Shown here: in pieces, positions 16,823 through 26,100 of the stretch | Layout: every line of letters starts with the position of its first letter | Position numbering within the stretch: position 1 is the first letter of the stretch | NCBI RefSeq assembly: GCF_900474295.1 | Contig: NZ_UCOB01000023.1 | Span: forward strand, 153,252 to 217,251 | Length of the DNA stretch: 64,000 nt | Source of the DNA: Synechococcus sp. UW140 | GTDB lineage: Bacteria > Cyanobacteriota > Cyanobacteriia > PCC-6307 > Cyanobiaceae | Direction: 5' to 3' | Program-made: the position numbers and the translations under genes | Notes under the pieces: generated by a model | Database searches by the model: none | Told to the model about the DNA's origin: nothing | What the model saw: only the letters and a program-made list of their open reading frames with translations

Positions 16823-16975
16823 TTACCTGCGTTTGGTCTCGTACCACCTGTCAACAGGGCGTCGATCACGACCGCGAGGAGCCCAGGATGGAAGTCCAAA
16901 TTGATTGCCCCCACCGTGGATGGCTTCTAGCTCTTGATCAGTAACCTCTTGGATTGGAACAGTTTGAGTCGTCAT
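16823..16975 (-). CDS. candidate double-glycine-leader peptide (bacteriocin/RiPP precursor type)
   Basis: 50 residues from the ATG at 16973-16975; another ATG five codons upstream is possible. The first half, TVPIQEVTDQELEAIHGGG, has the acidic, hydrophobic-spaced pattern of leaders cut after a double glycine by C39-type peptidase transporters (LxxI-x-GG). The remaining stretch, NQFGLPSWAPRGRDRRPVDR plus WYETKRR, is basic, aromatic and cysteine-free, so a lanthipeptide is unlikely. No modifying enzyme or transporter lies in the window. The call rests on the leader motif alone. Confidence 0.5.
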   Translation of the reverse strand: MTTQTVPIQEVTDQELEAIHGGGNQFGLPSWAPRGRDRRPVDRWYETKRR

Positions 16976-17340
16976 CAGCTTGATGTGCATGTGATGTGTG
17001 GGGTAGTGCCCCCTCGACTCCTTCAAGATCACAGCCCTTCTGGTGAACCCAACTGCACTGCTGTGGTGAGGATGGTGGCAAGTTCTGGTGAAGACCTGGT
17101 GAAATGCTCAGCCCCCCTGCTGTCACTGGGCATCACCCGCAAAAACTCCTCTCATTGCGGGGCCAGCCGTTGAAGCGGACATTGACGTTTCCCTGTCGCT
17201 TCTCTGGGTTGGAGCCACGCCGAGATGCCAGTCAACTGTCCAAAAAACCACGATTGATCTCAGCAAGTCCAGCATTCAAAAGGGCTTTTGCTGACAGCAG
17301 CGCTTTGCTCAATATCCTGAGTTCAGTGAAGCATGGAGTC
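16976..17340. other. intergenic region, no feature recognised
   Basis: About 365 bases between the double-glycine peptide and the 17341 gene. Open frames on both strands cover it but lack family features or good starts. Confidence 0.35.
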
Positions 17341-17673
17341 ATGCAAACCAAGCTTGAAGCGGGCGAAGCGATTATTCGAAAATCGCCGGCCAATCACCAG
17401 CGCGGTATCGAGACGGTTGGAGGCAGGCTGTACCTCACTCAGCAGCGTTTGATTTTTGAGGCACACGCCTTCAATGTTCAGACAGGGGCTACGGTTGTTC
17501 CCTTGCCCAGTATTACTACCTTAAGGAAAGACTGGACGCTTCTGTTTGGCGCCATCCCTGTATTCCCCAATTGTCTTGTGGTGTCCTCCCAAGCAGGAGA
17601 TGACAATCGCTTTACTCTGTTCCGTCGCACACCTTGGATCGAAGAAATCCAAAAGCTAAAAGGTATGACATAG
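17341..17673 (+). CDS. small GRAM/PH-like domain protein
   Basis: 110 residues from the ATG at 17341. The order LEAGEAIIRKSPANHQRG, VGGRLYLTQQRLIFEAH and ATVVPLPSITTLRKDW is the strand pattern of GRAM/PH-like domains, where a membrane- or ligand-binding shell starts with an acidic strand and a G-x-L-x-L-T-x-x-R-L-I-F motif. It ends WIEEIQKLKGMT, the usual C-terminal helix. Cytoplasmic; partner unknown. A related but more divergent pattern occurs at 50228-50602. Confidence 0.7.
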   Translation: MQTKLEAGEAIIRKSPANHQRGIETVGGRLYLTQQRLIFEAHAFNVQTGATVVPLPSITTLRKDWTLLFGAIPVFPNCLVVSSQAGDDNRFTLFRRTPWIEEIQKLKGMT

Positions 17674-17747
17674 GTTTGATTTGATTTTGCCCCGGTCTTT
17701 CTTGCTCTGCTTTTTCGAATTCTTCCTTGCTCAAGGTGCATAGGCTC

Positions 17748-17957
17748 TTAATAGTTTCTGCCTTTTAAGTAGTTTTTGATCGCTTTATGGGCAATCAATG
17801 CCACCAGAGATGATGCTGCAATCACAATGCTACCTCCGGTGATGTCGCCTTGGAGTAAGGCAATAAAACCAAAGAATGCAATCAGGAAGAGGAAAGCGTA
17901 GATCGCTGCAACGCCTCGCCACAGGAAGGCGTTGAGATCACCGTTGTAGAAGATCAC
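17748..17957 (-). CDS. small membrane protein
   Basis: 69 residues if started at the GTG at 17957; a TTG at 18041 would add 28 residues of His-rich sequence. Two hydrophobic stretches (GVAAIYAFLFLIAFFGFIALL and SIVIAASSLVALIAH) end in a basic tail KAIKNYLKGRNY. Unknown function. Confidence 0.5.
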   Translation of the reverse strand: MIFYNGDLNAFLWRGVAAIYAFLFLIAFFGFIALLQGDITGGSIVIAASSLVALIAHKAIKNYLKGRNY

Positions 17958-18155
17958 TTGTCTCGTTGCGATTGCGTTCTGGCGATGCTGATGCGTGCAT
18001 GCGTGTTCAGGATGGATGGCGATGGTGCTTGTCTTGATCAAGCTTGATTTGGTGTTCCAAGCTGTGGATCGCAGAGACGCCGAAAGGACGGGGCAAGCAG
18101 AGCTGGCAAGGCTTAGACGTTTCCAGTCTTCGGAACTGTCTGTGTACCCTTCAAA

Positions 18156-18545
18156 AGGAAGGCCGCCCTTCCGTGGTGGAAAGACGGCCTACGTCGCTCG
18201 CTTGTGCATGGTTCAACCCCGTCACTGCAGAAGAGAGAGGTAGGGGCGAAGCGTCTGGCGATGGCGTCCCTGGGGCCATGACGTCCAGGTGTGTGGCTGA
18301 TGCAGCTCCGGGGCACCTGTGGCGATGCAATGGAGTGTCGATTCACGGGGCGGACCTGAAACGCCCGTGAAAGGACCAGCCTCACGGATGGGTGGAAACT
18401 GTTGGAGCAGGGGCCAAAAAGTCAGTCTGCTTCTGGGGTTTGCTCAGGTGGAGTGTCGGCTGTCATCAGCGCCTCCGATCTCGATGCAGTCACTTTGGGT
18501 GAGGTGACCTGGTTTGCCTATCAGTGTTCATGCGCATTGCCTTTT
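18156..18545 (+). repeat. dispersed non-coding repeat family A, copy 1
   Basis: Nearly the same sequence recurs at 45151-45511 and, more diverged, at 51331-51755, with a partial copy at 53425-53580, all in the same orientation. It opens with a GC hairpin arm pair (AGGCCG ... CGGCCT) followed by ACGTCGCTCG. The middle has GGGGCGAAGCGTCTGGC and CTCCGGGGCACCTG. The 3' third has GTTGGAGCAGGGGCC and CAGGTGGAGTGTCGGCTGTC. Relative to copy 2, this copy carries an extra self-complementary insert (TTCACGGGGCG ... CGCCCGTGAA). No frame has a sensible start, so it is probably an RNA or a miniature mobile element. Confidence 0.85.
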
Positions 18546-18583
18546 TGTGCTGGTTCAGCTGAAAGTGGCAATGGCTTGCCTAC

Positions 18584-18730
18584 AGCAGAACGCCCCACCG
18601 TGGTGGCGGGGCGTTCTGGATATCGCGGCCTGGTCTCGGTCGGTGATGACGTCGTTGTTGGGGTCCTTCACCGTGCATTCACGATCGCCTCGTTGTCGTG
18701 CTGCGGCTGTGAGTTGGCTCACGTCGATCG
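18584..18730 (+). repeat. dispersed repeat family B, copy 1
   Basis: Matches 33676-33812 over about 140 bases. Both begin with a terminator-like hairpin (CGCCCCACC ... GGCGGGGCG here), continue with TGGATATCGCGGCCTGGTCT, then TTCACCGTGC and TTCACGATCGCC, and finish in a CRP-like palindrome. Confidence 0.85.
18708..18723. promoter_or_regulatory. CRP-like palindrome in repeat B copy 1
   Basis: TGTGAGTTGGCTCACG fits TGTGA-N6-TCACA with one mismatch. No gene starts just downstream (the neighbouring minus-strand gene ends here), so it may be a passenger of the repeat rather than an active site. Confidence 0.35.
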
Positions 18731-18806
18731 GTGAGCTGACGCATAGGCCTCCTCGTTTCAGTTCGATGCCATGGCTCCTAGAAGAGCCAGGACTGTTGGT
18801 TGTTGA

Positions 18807-19163
18807 TCAAAAATCGGCGGCGAAATCGTCAGTCACTGTGGGCAGCATCTCTGCCATCAGTTGGTCTTGGCTTGGCGTTGCAGGTCGCTTGAGGCTGTCC
18901 ACCTCCTCTTGAAGCATGCGCATGTGGGTGGTCATTTGCCGGGTGAGGTTCTCGAGTGCTTCAGTGCGCTCCTTCAGCTTGGTGAGAGCATCCCGCGCTG
19001 CCTGGTCTGTGGCTGTGATTGACGCTGGTGCTGCGATCACAGAGCGCAGGGCCAGCTGCATCGCTGCGTTCAGATCCAGGCCGTTGGTCAGCGCGTAGGC
19101 CTCAAACTTGTCCAGCAAGGCTGCATCGCATTCCAGGGTCAGGGACCTGGTGCTGGAAGTCAT
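18807..19163 (-). CDS. hypothetical protein with short DNA-binding-like head and coiled coil
   Basis: 118 residues from the ATG at 19161-19163. The head TSSTRSLTLECDAALLDKFE followed by a helix (GLDLNAAMQLALRSVI) looks like a strand-helix-helix unit of the ribbon-helix-helix type. Residues 60-100 form a coiled coil (LTKLKERTEALENLTRQMTT). It could be a small DNA-binding protein, but no family was recognised. Confidence 0.6.
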   Translation of the reverse strand: MTSSTRSLTLECDAALLDKFEAYALTNGLDLNAAMQLALRSVIAAPASITATDQAARDALTKLKERTEALENLTRQMTTHMRMLQEEVDSLKRPATPSQDQLMAEMLPTVTDDFAADF

Positions 19164-19362
19164 CACAACACAGGCATCTCAGCTGCCAGGCGACACGCGG
19201 GCTGAATGTAGATCCGCCCATCTGTCCCTGCGCTGCGGATCAGGCAGTCAAGGCTGTTCAGCTTCAACTTGGTCACGCGAGCGCATGCTTGGTAACAGCT
19301 GATACGCGGATGACGCAGTTGAAACGTTTGCCCCGAAATTCCAGTATCCATAGTAAAAAGCG

Positions 19363-19890
19363 GTGAAATTGATCCCGACTATGCAAGGGCTTCTGAGAAG
19401 ACTGGGCATCCTCAAGCCGGAAAAGTCTGAGACAACTCCTCCGGTCAGGTCTTTTCTGTCCTGCAAGATCTCGTCGGGACAGATTGATTGCAATTGGAAG
19501 CTTCGCGACGAAACCAAAAAGCTTGTTTCCAAGAGTTATGACTCAACCCTTATTTTAAGGCTTAAGAGCATCGCTACGGGTGATTCTTCCCGTGGAATGA
19601 CTGCGGTGATTGAAGCCGAAACCAGCATCTGGAAAGAGGCCGCCACGATCAACATGCCGACTGAGAGCGGCAAGTTAATGCTGGAGTTGGGTTACAGAGA
19701 TGCTGATGGCGTTTTCATCACCCTTGAGTTTTCGCTGATTGATCTAGGTCCGATCGTGGTTCCAATGCCTCAAGATCAGGATTGGTTCGCAGTGAAAGAG
19801 ATGCCAAGCTTGCACCAAAGGATGTATGAGTTGGCCTCCAAAAACCTTTCCATTGGTGGATCAGAGACGTTTCAGGATCTTCGTGGTTAG
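19363..19890 (+). CDS. DUF4912-like protein
   Basis: 175 residues from the GTG at 19363; an ATG six codons on (19381) is an alternative. After a basic start it shows DCNWKLRDETKKLVSKSYDS, LILRLKSI, then KEAATINMPTESGKLMLELG and ADGVFITLEFSLIDLGPI. This order of strands, with an ELGYRDADG-type turn, matches DUF4912 domains of cyanobacteria. The role of that family is unknown. Confidence 0.6.
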   Translation: MKLIPTMQGLLRRLGILKPEKSETTPPVRSFLSCKISSGQIDCNWKLRDETKKLVSKSYDSTLILRLKSIATGDSSRGMTAVIEAETSIWKEAATINMPTESGKLMLELGYRDADGVFITLEFSLIDLGPIVVPMPQDQDWFAVKEMPSLHQRMYELASKNLSIGGSETFQDLRG

Positions 19891-19915
19891 AGAGGGATAG
19901 TTGGCCCCACGTCCA

Positions 19916-20404
19916 ATGCAACTCCCTTCTGGGCCTGGCCCCTCTCAGCGTCTGATGCAGCTCACCTGGTTGTTGGGCTTCGTTGGTTTCTGGGGAGGGT
20001 TTGGCGCACTGCAGCGTGGTGATCTGGTGTCGGCGACGGCCTGGATCAGTAGTTGGGTGGTTGGTGGAGTGGGTGTGGTGTCGTTTTTACGCCATGCCGT
20101 GTTTCACCGCAGTGATGCAAAGCGGATGAACTGGGACTATGGCAAGCGCAACGATTTTCAGCTGGAGGCGGGGTTTGCCAACCTCGCCTGGGGATTGGTC
20201 GGATTGATCGCTTGGGCGCAAGCCTGGGCGATGCAGACGCAGGGCGCTGTGATTCTTGTGTTTGGAATTTATATGGCGCAGGCGGCAGGATTGCACCTGT
20301 TTGATCCAAGCCAGCGCAACGCTAAGCGTGCAGCACAGCTGGTGAATGTTGTGTTTGCGGCCTGCCTGCTGTTGTTCGGCTCGTTGGCACTTCTCCACGC
20401 TTGA
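19916..20404 (+). CDS. multi-pass membrane protein of unknown function
   Basis: 162 residues from the ATG at 19916. Helices are visible at WLLGFVGFWGGFGAL, TAWISSWVVGGVGVVSFLRH, ANLAWGLVGLIAWAQAWAM, GAVILVFGIYMAQAAGLHLF and VVFAACLLLFGSLALL. A conserved-looking cytoplasmic loop reads MNWDYGKRNDFQLEAGF. Resembles small cyanobacterial integral membrane families without known function. Confidence 0.65.
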   Translation: MQLPSGPGPSQRLMQLTWLLGFVGFWGGFGALQRGDLVSATAWISSWVVGGVGVVSFLRHAVFHRSDAKRMNWDYGKRNDFQLEAGFANLAWGLVGLIAWAQAWAMQTQGAVILVFGIYMAQAAGLHLFDPSQRNAKRAAQLVNVVFAACLLLFGSLALLHA

Positions 20405-20443
20405 TCGCGCTCCAGCCAAAGAGCGCAAGCGCCGATGCCTGCG

Positions 20444-20920
20444 TCAGGGTTGCGATGCAGGCACGAGATCAATCACTACGGCAGTGGCGGGTTGTGCCGA
20501 GTTGTTCATCCAGCCATGGCGTACACCGCTCGACTCGAACACGGCGTCACCTGCCTGGCGCTGGATCCTTCGCTGCCCGGTGCCGTCTTGGCGCACTTCG
20601 ATCAGGTTGCCGCTGAGGATGTAGGCGACGCCGGGGCGGCGCTGGTGTTCATGCCAGGCCACGGATCCGCCGGGTGCGATGGTGATCCGCCGCGTGCGCA
20701 GCACCCGTCCTTCCAGGCCTGCAAACTCCTGGGAGAGATCCACGCTGCCAAGGGGTTGCACCGTCACCTTCGCGGTGCTGGATGGTGCATCACCTGAGGC
20801 GGGGCGTTGTTCCGCTGCGGGTGTGACGCTGTTGGCCAGCGGCGGCTGATGGAGTGAGCAGGCGGCAGCAGGCAGAGCCATTGAAGCGAGGCTGAACAAC
20901 AGCGAGGCCGTTGTGCGCAT
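20444..20920 (-). CDS. lipoprotein-like cupin-domain protein
   Basis: 158 residues. The N-terminus (LLFSLASMALPAAACSLHQP) ends in a lipobox-like AAC. The cupin barrel shows VAWHEHQRRPGVAYILSGNL (metal-binding histidines) and GDAVFESSGVRHGWMN (second motif). Likely periplasmic and metal-binding; the substrate is unknown. Confidence 0.75.
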   Translation of the reverse strand: MRTTASLLFSLASMALPAAACSLHQPPLANSVTPAAEQRPASGDAPSSTAKVTVQPLGSVDLSQEFAGLEGRVLRTRRITIAPGGSVAWHEHQRRPGVAYILSGNLIEVRQDGTGQRRIQRQAGDAVFESSGVRHGWMNNSAQPATAVVIDLVPASQP

Positions 20921-21068
20921 GACCGAGGGGAATGGTTGGCCTCATCATCGCGGTGGAGAGGAGGGTGGCGACCGGCGCGTTGGTGTGGTCACGATCCCTG
21001 GCTGATGACGGTTCAGTGTGGTTTTCAAGATCCAGGGCGAGACCCAGGGCGAGAGCCAGGGCCGAGGC

Positions 21069-22337
21069 TTAGTCCCCTGTGGCCTGGGTGTCGTCCCATA
21101 CATGCACGCTGGAGCGCAGTGCTTCACGGCGGAGATGTTTGCGGCTTTTGTTGCGGTCGCTTTTGAGCATTGCCCGTCGCTGTGTCAGGGCGACCCGCTC
21201 GGCCACGATTGCGTCGCTCGTGGGCATGGAGGCAAGGGAGTGGTCGATGGCCATCAGGCACTGATCAGCTGTTTGAAGATCGTCGGCATCAAGCGCATCG
21301 ATGGCTCGTTGGCGGTCGCGATTGGCCTGGAGCAAGGCGAACTGTTCAGCCACCAGGGGATCAACATCCATGGCTGCTAATTCTTCTGCCGGTAGCACTG
21401 GCAACGTGAGCGGCACCCGAACACTGTGACGTTGCTCATCCCCAGGTTCCTCCCAAGCCAACCGCAGCGTGGCGATTTCGTTGTTGGCCTTCCACGGTGG
21501 CAATTGCAAGCGCACAGCTACATGCAGTTCATGGCCGAATTGGAGGTTGGGCAGCTGCCAGTTGCCATAGGCCGTTTGCGGTAGGTCGTTGAGTGCGTCG
21601 ATCAGTTCGGCGCCTTGAACCGTGCGTAGGCCGAGGCTGATGCGTTTGGCTGCGGTGTTGGTGAGGCCATTGAGTTCGTTGGCGTACAGATCAGCCAACT
21701 GATCTGGGTTGTCGATGAATGCCAGGGTGCCGTCACCGCCGCTGGCGATGGCTCCCATCAGGTCTTCGTCAAAGCCATCTCCCAATCCGAAGGCGCTGGT
21801 GCTGACGCCACGGCTGCTGAGGCCAGCCACTTGCTGGGCGATGACCTCCGCTTCTGTGGTCCCGTGGTTGGTGTGGCCATCGGAGAGCAGCAACACCCGA
21901 TTCATTACTTGGGGGTTGAGCTGTTCAGCGACTTGCCTCGCTCCAGTGACCCAGCCGAGCTGAAGATCGGTCATGCCGCGAGCCTCGATGCTGTTGATGG
22001 CGCGCACGAACACCTCCGGGTTTTTGACCGGCATGGATGGCACCAAGACGTCGGCGTCGTGATCGAAGACCACGATCGCCAGCCGATCGGCGGGCGTGAG
22101 CTCTCGAGCAAGAAAACAGGCGGCTTTGCGGGCTTGGCTTAAGGGCGCACCGTTCATGGAGCCGGAGCGGTCGATCACTAGCGCAAGGTTGAGGGGCGTG
22201 CGCTTTTGCGTGGTGTTCGGGGCCGGTGGTGGCACCACGCTGATCAGCAGATCGAGGCGACCTGGTGCATCGGCAGAGACGGCGGGCCGTAGAGGCCGGA
22301 AGCGAAGGGATGGTGCTGGGGCTTGGCTGTTGCTCAT
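21069..22337 (-). CDS. von Willebrand factor A domain protein
   Basis: 422 residues. The MIDAS motif DRSGSM (residues 56-61) is intact, with the downstream MTDLQLG and LLSDGHTNHGTTE segments completing the metal site. The C-terminal half after about residue 240 is strand-rich then helical (VAEQFALLQANRDRQRAIDA), as in Ca-activated chloride-channel-like VWA proteins. No signal peptide, so probably cytoplasmic. It overlaps the MerR gene upstream by four bases and is co-expressed with it. Confidence 0.85.
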   Translation of the reverse strand: MSNSQAPAPSLRFRPLRPAVSADAPGRLDLLISVVPPPAPNTTQKRTPLNLALVIDRSGSMNGAPLSQARKAACFLARELTPADRLAIVVFDHDADVLVPSMPVKNPEVFVRAINSIEARGMTDLQLGWVTGARQVAEQLNPQVMNRVLLLSDGHTNHGTTEAEVIAQQVAGLSSRGVSTSAFGLGDGFDEDLMGAIASGGDGTLAFIDNPDQLADLYANELNGLTNTAAKRISLGLRTVQGAELIDALNDLPQTAYGNWQLPNLQFGHELHVAVRLQLPPWKANNEIATLRLAWEEPGDEQRHSVRVPLTLPVLPAEELAAMDVDPLVAEQFALLQANRDRQRAIDALDADDLQTADQCLMAIDHSLASMPTSDAIVAERVALTQRRAMLKSDRNKSRKHLRREALRSSVHVWDDTQATGD

Positions 22338-22909
22338 GGGGTGTCGGGATTGAAATGGTCGTTGAGGGATTGCGTGAGCTGCTCCAGCCAGTGCTCTCGT
22401 CGCGGCCCCGCCGGTGGAATCGGCACGGCATCGCTGAGGTGCAGTTCCACTCCGGGCGCGAGGTCGATGCGTTGCCAGTGGCTGGTGGCACTTGTGCTGG
22501 TGCTGAAGGAGCGGCGTTGGTGTGATCGCGACCGGTGCACAGGCGGGCTTGAAGGCAGTTCCTCGAGGTAGGCGAGTGCCTGGTTGTTGTCCAACAGCGG
22601 AGCTGCCATCGCTTCTGTTGGTTCCGGCAGCAGAGCGCTGAGTTGGTGGGCGAGCTCGTCGTCGCTGGCGGCCGTCAGCGGTGCGATGGCGGAGAGGCTG
22701 AGCCCGCGTGCAGCCAAGCTGCGGATCAGCAGCAATTGCCGTAGCTGGCGTTGGCCATAGATCGCCCTACGGCCATCGCGGCCGGGGCGATCGATCAGTC
22801 CTTCGGTGGCATAGAGGCGAACGGTGCGTGGGTTGAGGGGTTCCCCCAGCTGATCGCTGGCCTGAGCGAGGAGCTGATCGAGGCTGTAACTGGGGGGATC
22901 TGGATCCAT
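22334..22909 (-). CDS. MerR-family transcriptional regulator
   Basis: 191 residues. The N-terminal winged helix contains LNPRTVRLYATEGLIDRPGR and YGQRQLRQLLLIRSLAARGLS, standard MerR features, followed by a helical linker. The C-terminal 60 residues (ELHLSDAVPIPPAGPRREHW) are an effector-like region without a metal-binding cysteine cluster, so the signal is unknown. It is first in a two-gene operon with the VWA protein; its promoter carries the operator described at 22914-22944. Confidence 0.85.
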   Translation of the reverse strand: MDPDPPSYSLDQLLAQASDQLGEPLNPRTVRLYATEGLIDRPGRDGRRAIYGQRQLRQLLLIRSLAARGLSLSAIAPLTAASDDELAHQLSALLPEPTEAMAAPLLDNNQALAYLEELPSSPPVHRSRSHQRRSFSTSTSATSHWQRIDLAPGVELHLSDAVPIPPAGPRREHWLEQLTQSLNDHFNPDTP

Positions 22910-22913
22910 CCCT

Positions 22914-22944
22914 TAATCATGTGCACTTGCAGTGCAACTGTCAA
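22914..22944 (-). promoter_or_regulatory. MerR-type promoter with 19-bp spacer and palindromic operator
   Basis: On the minus strand TTGACA (22939-22944) and a -10-like TGATTA (22914-22919) are 19 bases apart, the long spacer that MerR regulators correct by DNA distortion. In the spacer lies the perfect palindrome TGCACT-TGC-AGTGCA (22922-22936). It is a few bases upstream of the regulator's start codon, so autoregulation is likely. Confidence 0.75.
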
Positions 22945-23114
22945 TGAGTAAAGGCTGAGAGTTCTGGCGATCTCGTTTGGGTTGTTTCCATCGCCAGCCC
23001 AGCCGCTCACCTCAGCGTTGCGCTCTCCGAATCTGAAAACCCAGCGGGAAGCAGCACTGACGGAGCACTTGAAGAAGGTGCGCAGCCACATCGATCTGCT
23101 AACGCAAGGGATTT

Positions 23115-26100
23115 CTATGCCGCTTCTTGATATGAGGCTCTTGAGCGAATAAAAGCCATCAGATTGCAGATCTTATCTACCTCATCTGGTTGGAAAATTT
23201 GCTCTGGGCCTTCAGGTGCCATGTCTGTAAAGGGAGCTTGATAAAGCATCTCTGGCTCCATCACGCCATACTGAGTAAGATAATTGATGATTTCGTTGAT
23301 AAATTGAATCTGCGTTGAGTTGTATATTCCTTCAGTCAGGAATTCGGAAAATACCTCCTTGGCTGCTTTGCGGTCTAAACCAATCAAACTGCGAACAAAG
23401 ATGCCAAGGCCATTGTCTTCCTCCTTGATTTGGTTGAGCATTGCTTGCGACCCAGCTCCATGCTCTAAAAGAAATTGTTCAAGTTCTATGAGGTCGCTGG
23501 CTGTTAAAGCTTGATTTCTGCGAAGACGCTGAATAGTTAAATTGTCCTGATACTGTTGAAGAATATTTCTGGTTTTTAGCCTGAATTTTCTGAACTCATC
23601 ATTTGTGATTAAGTGAGTACTATCAATTTCACTGCCTTCACCAATTTGATCCTCAAAGTCTGTGTAGACAGGCTTGCGAGCCTTCTTCTCGATAATCCCA
23701 ATTAGAGAACGAAGCTTGCGCCGAACGTTTTCAAGCATTATTGGATTAATATCTTGCCACCATTCATTGGTCTGAATTTCTTGGATAAGAGGGAGCTGGC
23801 TAAGCACCATTGGTATAGTTTCTTTCTCTACTAAGAGCCCAGCAATTTCCTGCACTTGCTGCTGTAGCTTTAGAAAGACAGAATCGTTTTGAAGGTGTGC
23901 TATTTGAAGCTTGTACAACAGTAGGTCGAATCGTCGAGCGTCAGGATCATCTTTTTTTTGCCCAAATGGTAGGTAAGCAATCGTGCTGGAGAGTTCATTG
24001 CGCGCTGCTTCATTTATTGAGTTCCATTCATTTGCATTGCTGAATCGTTCGACCATCTGAAGGTGTGGCCTAACCAGGAAGTTATCTGGATTGCAGGAAG
24101 AAACCTCAGCTTTCAGGAGACCTGCTATTTGGGCTCGATGTGAACCAAGATCTTTCGGTAGCTCTGTAGTTTGATCAGTCAGAAAACCCAAATTTGTATT
24201 TCTGTGACCGCCTTGATCTAAGGCAAGAAGTAAATCAAGCCGGATTTTGAACAGCTTGGTTGCCATCGTTTCTTGGTTTGATCCGCTCTCAGTGCCGCCT
24301 TGTCCCAAGAAAAATTCCAAGTTCTGGCAGTAGTCAAAAATCCAAAAGAAGCTTTTATCTTCTCCTGGGCCAAAGAGATCAGGGCAAAGTCGAGTTCCTC
24401 TACCGAGCATCTGCCAAAACTTAGTTTTGGATCGCACCAACTTGAAGAAAATCAGGTTGACAATCTCTGGCACATCTATACCGGTGTCCAGCATGTCCAC
24501 AGAAATGGCAATGTCGAGAGGGTTGGCTGGATCAGAGAATTCATCAATCAGGCTTTGTGCATAGGTCGTACGGTTATCGATCACGCGTGCACAGCGCCCA
24601 ATCAAATGGGGATAGTTGGCGTCAAAGCGCTCCTGAATAAAAACAGCGTGATCATGGTTCTTGGCGAAAATGATCGTTTTCCCGATACGGTCACTGTCTT
24701 CCGCACGTTGTCCATGCGTCAGCAGATGCTCGAGGACCTTGTCGACTGTGTCGGTATTAAATAGCCACTTGTTGATGGCTCCTGATTCAACCGTGGTAGG
24801 TGTGGTTTGCCCCTCGTCCCAATCGATCTCATCCCATTCCGCTTTGTCTTCGTCAGAAAGTTCATCATATCGAATACCATCCCGAACAAAACGAAGAGGA
24901 ACTGAAATTGCGCGAAACGGTGTGAGGTATTTATCTTCAATAGCTTGATCAAGCCCATATTCATCGGTTGGCATGCCGACGTCTAGGCCAAAGAGTCGGT
25001 AGGTGTTCTTGTCTACTTCATCTTTTGGAGTCGCTGTTAGACCAACAAGCAGGCTGTCGAAATAATCAAAGATCGCACCATACTTCTGGTAAACACTCCG
25101 GTGAGCCTCGTCAATGACAACCAGGTCAAAGTGGCCAACGCCGAAACGTCGTTGACCTGAGTTTTCTTGTGAGTCGATTAGGTTGAGGATTGTTGGGTAG
25201 GTACTTAGGAATACGCGCCCTTCCCCATGCCGGTTAGTGACCAAATTGACCGGAGAACAATCTGGAAGATGTTCTTTGAATGCTTTTTCAGCCTGATTGA
25301 CCAAAGCTGTGCGATCAGCCAAAAACAGAATGCGCTTGACCCAATTAGATCGAATCAAGAGATCACAAAGGCTTATGACTGTGCGCGTTTTGCCGGTTCC
25401 TGTGGCCATCACGAGCAAGCTCTTTCGATGCTTCTTCTCGAGGGATTCAGTGATGCAACGTATAGCCCGTTCTTGGTAGTAGCGCTCAGTGATTCGCTTA
25501 TTGATGTTGAGTTCCTGCAGTGGCTTGATGCTGTCACGTCGCCGAATGAGGAGCTCTAGTTCATCTTTTTTATAAAATCCTTGAACGTCTCTTGGTGGGT
25601 AATTGATGTCATCCCAGATCAGATGCCGGTAACCATTGGAGAGGAAGATGATTGGCCGTTGGCCGAATTGTTGCTCTAAACAGTCAGCATAGAGCTTGGC
25701 CTGTTGTTGGCCAATCTTGGGATCCTTGCTAGTGCGTTTGGCTTCAACAAGAGCCAAAGGTTTACCGTCATCCCCCCAAAGCACATAGTCAACAAAGCCT
25801 TCCCCTGTTTCGTTGGGCATGCCATTGACTTCAACTTCATCAGAGCGGCCATGATCTAGGCGCCAGCCTGTTTCCTCTAAGTAGTGATCGATATAGAGCT
25901 GACGGGTCTGAAATTCGGTGAGATCTTCTTCTGGTTGCTGCTGAGCCTGGTTAACAGCTTTGAGGGCTTCGAGTTCCTTCTTGGCGTGTTCGAGTTCTAT
26001 CTGATGAGAACTGCTTTCGGCTTGAGCTGCTCTTAGTTGTTGATCACGCTCAGCCAGTTGATCAGCTAATGCTGCAAGTTGCTGACGCGTCTGCTCAAAA

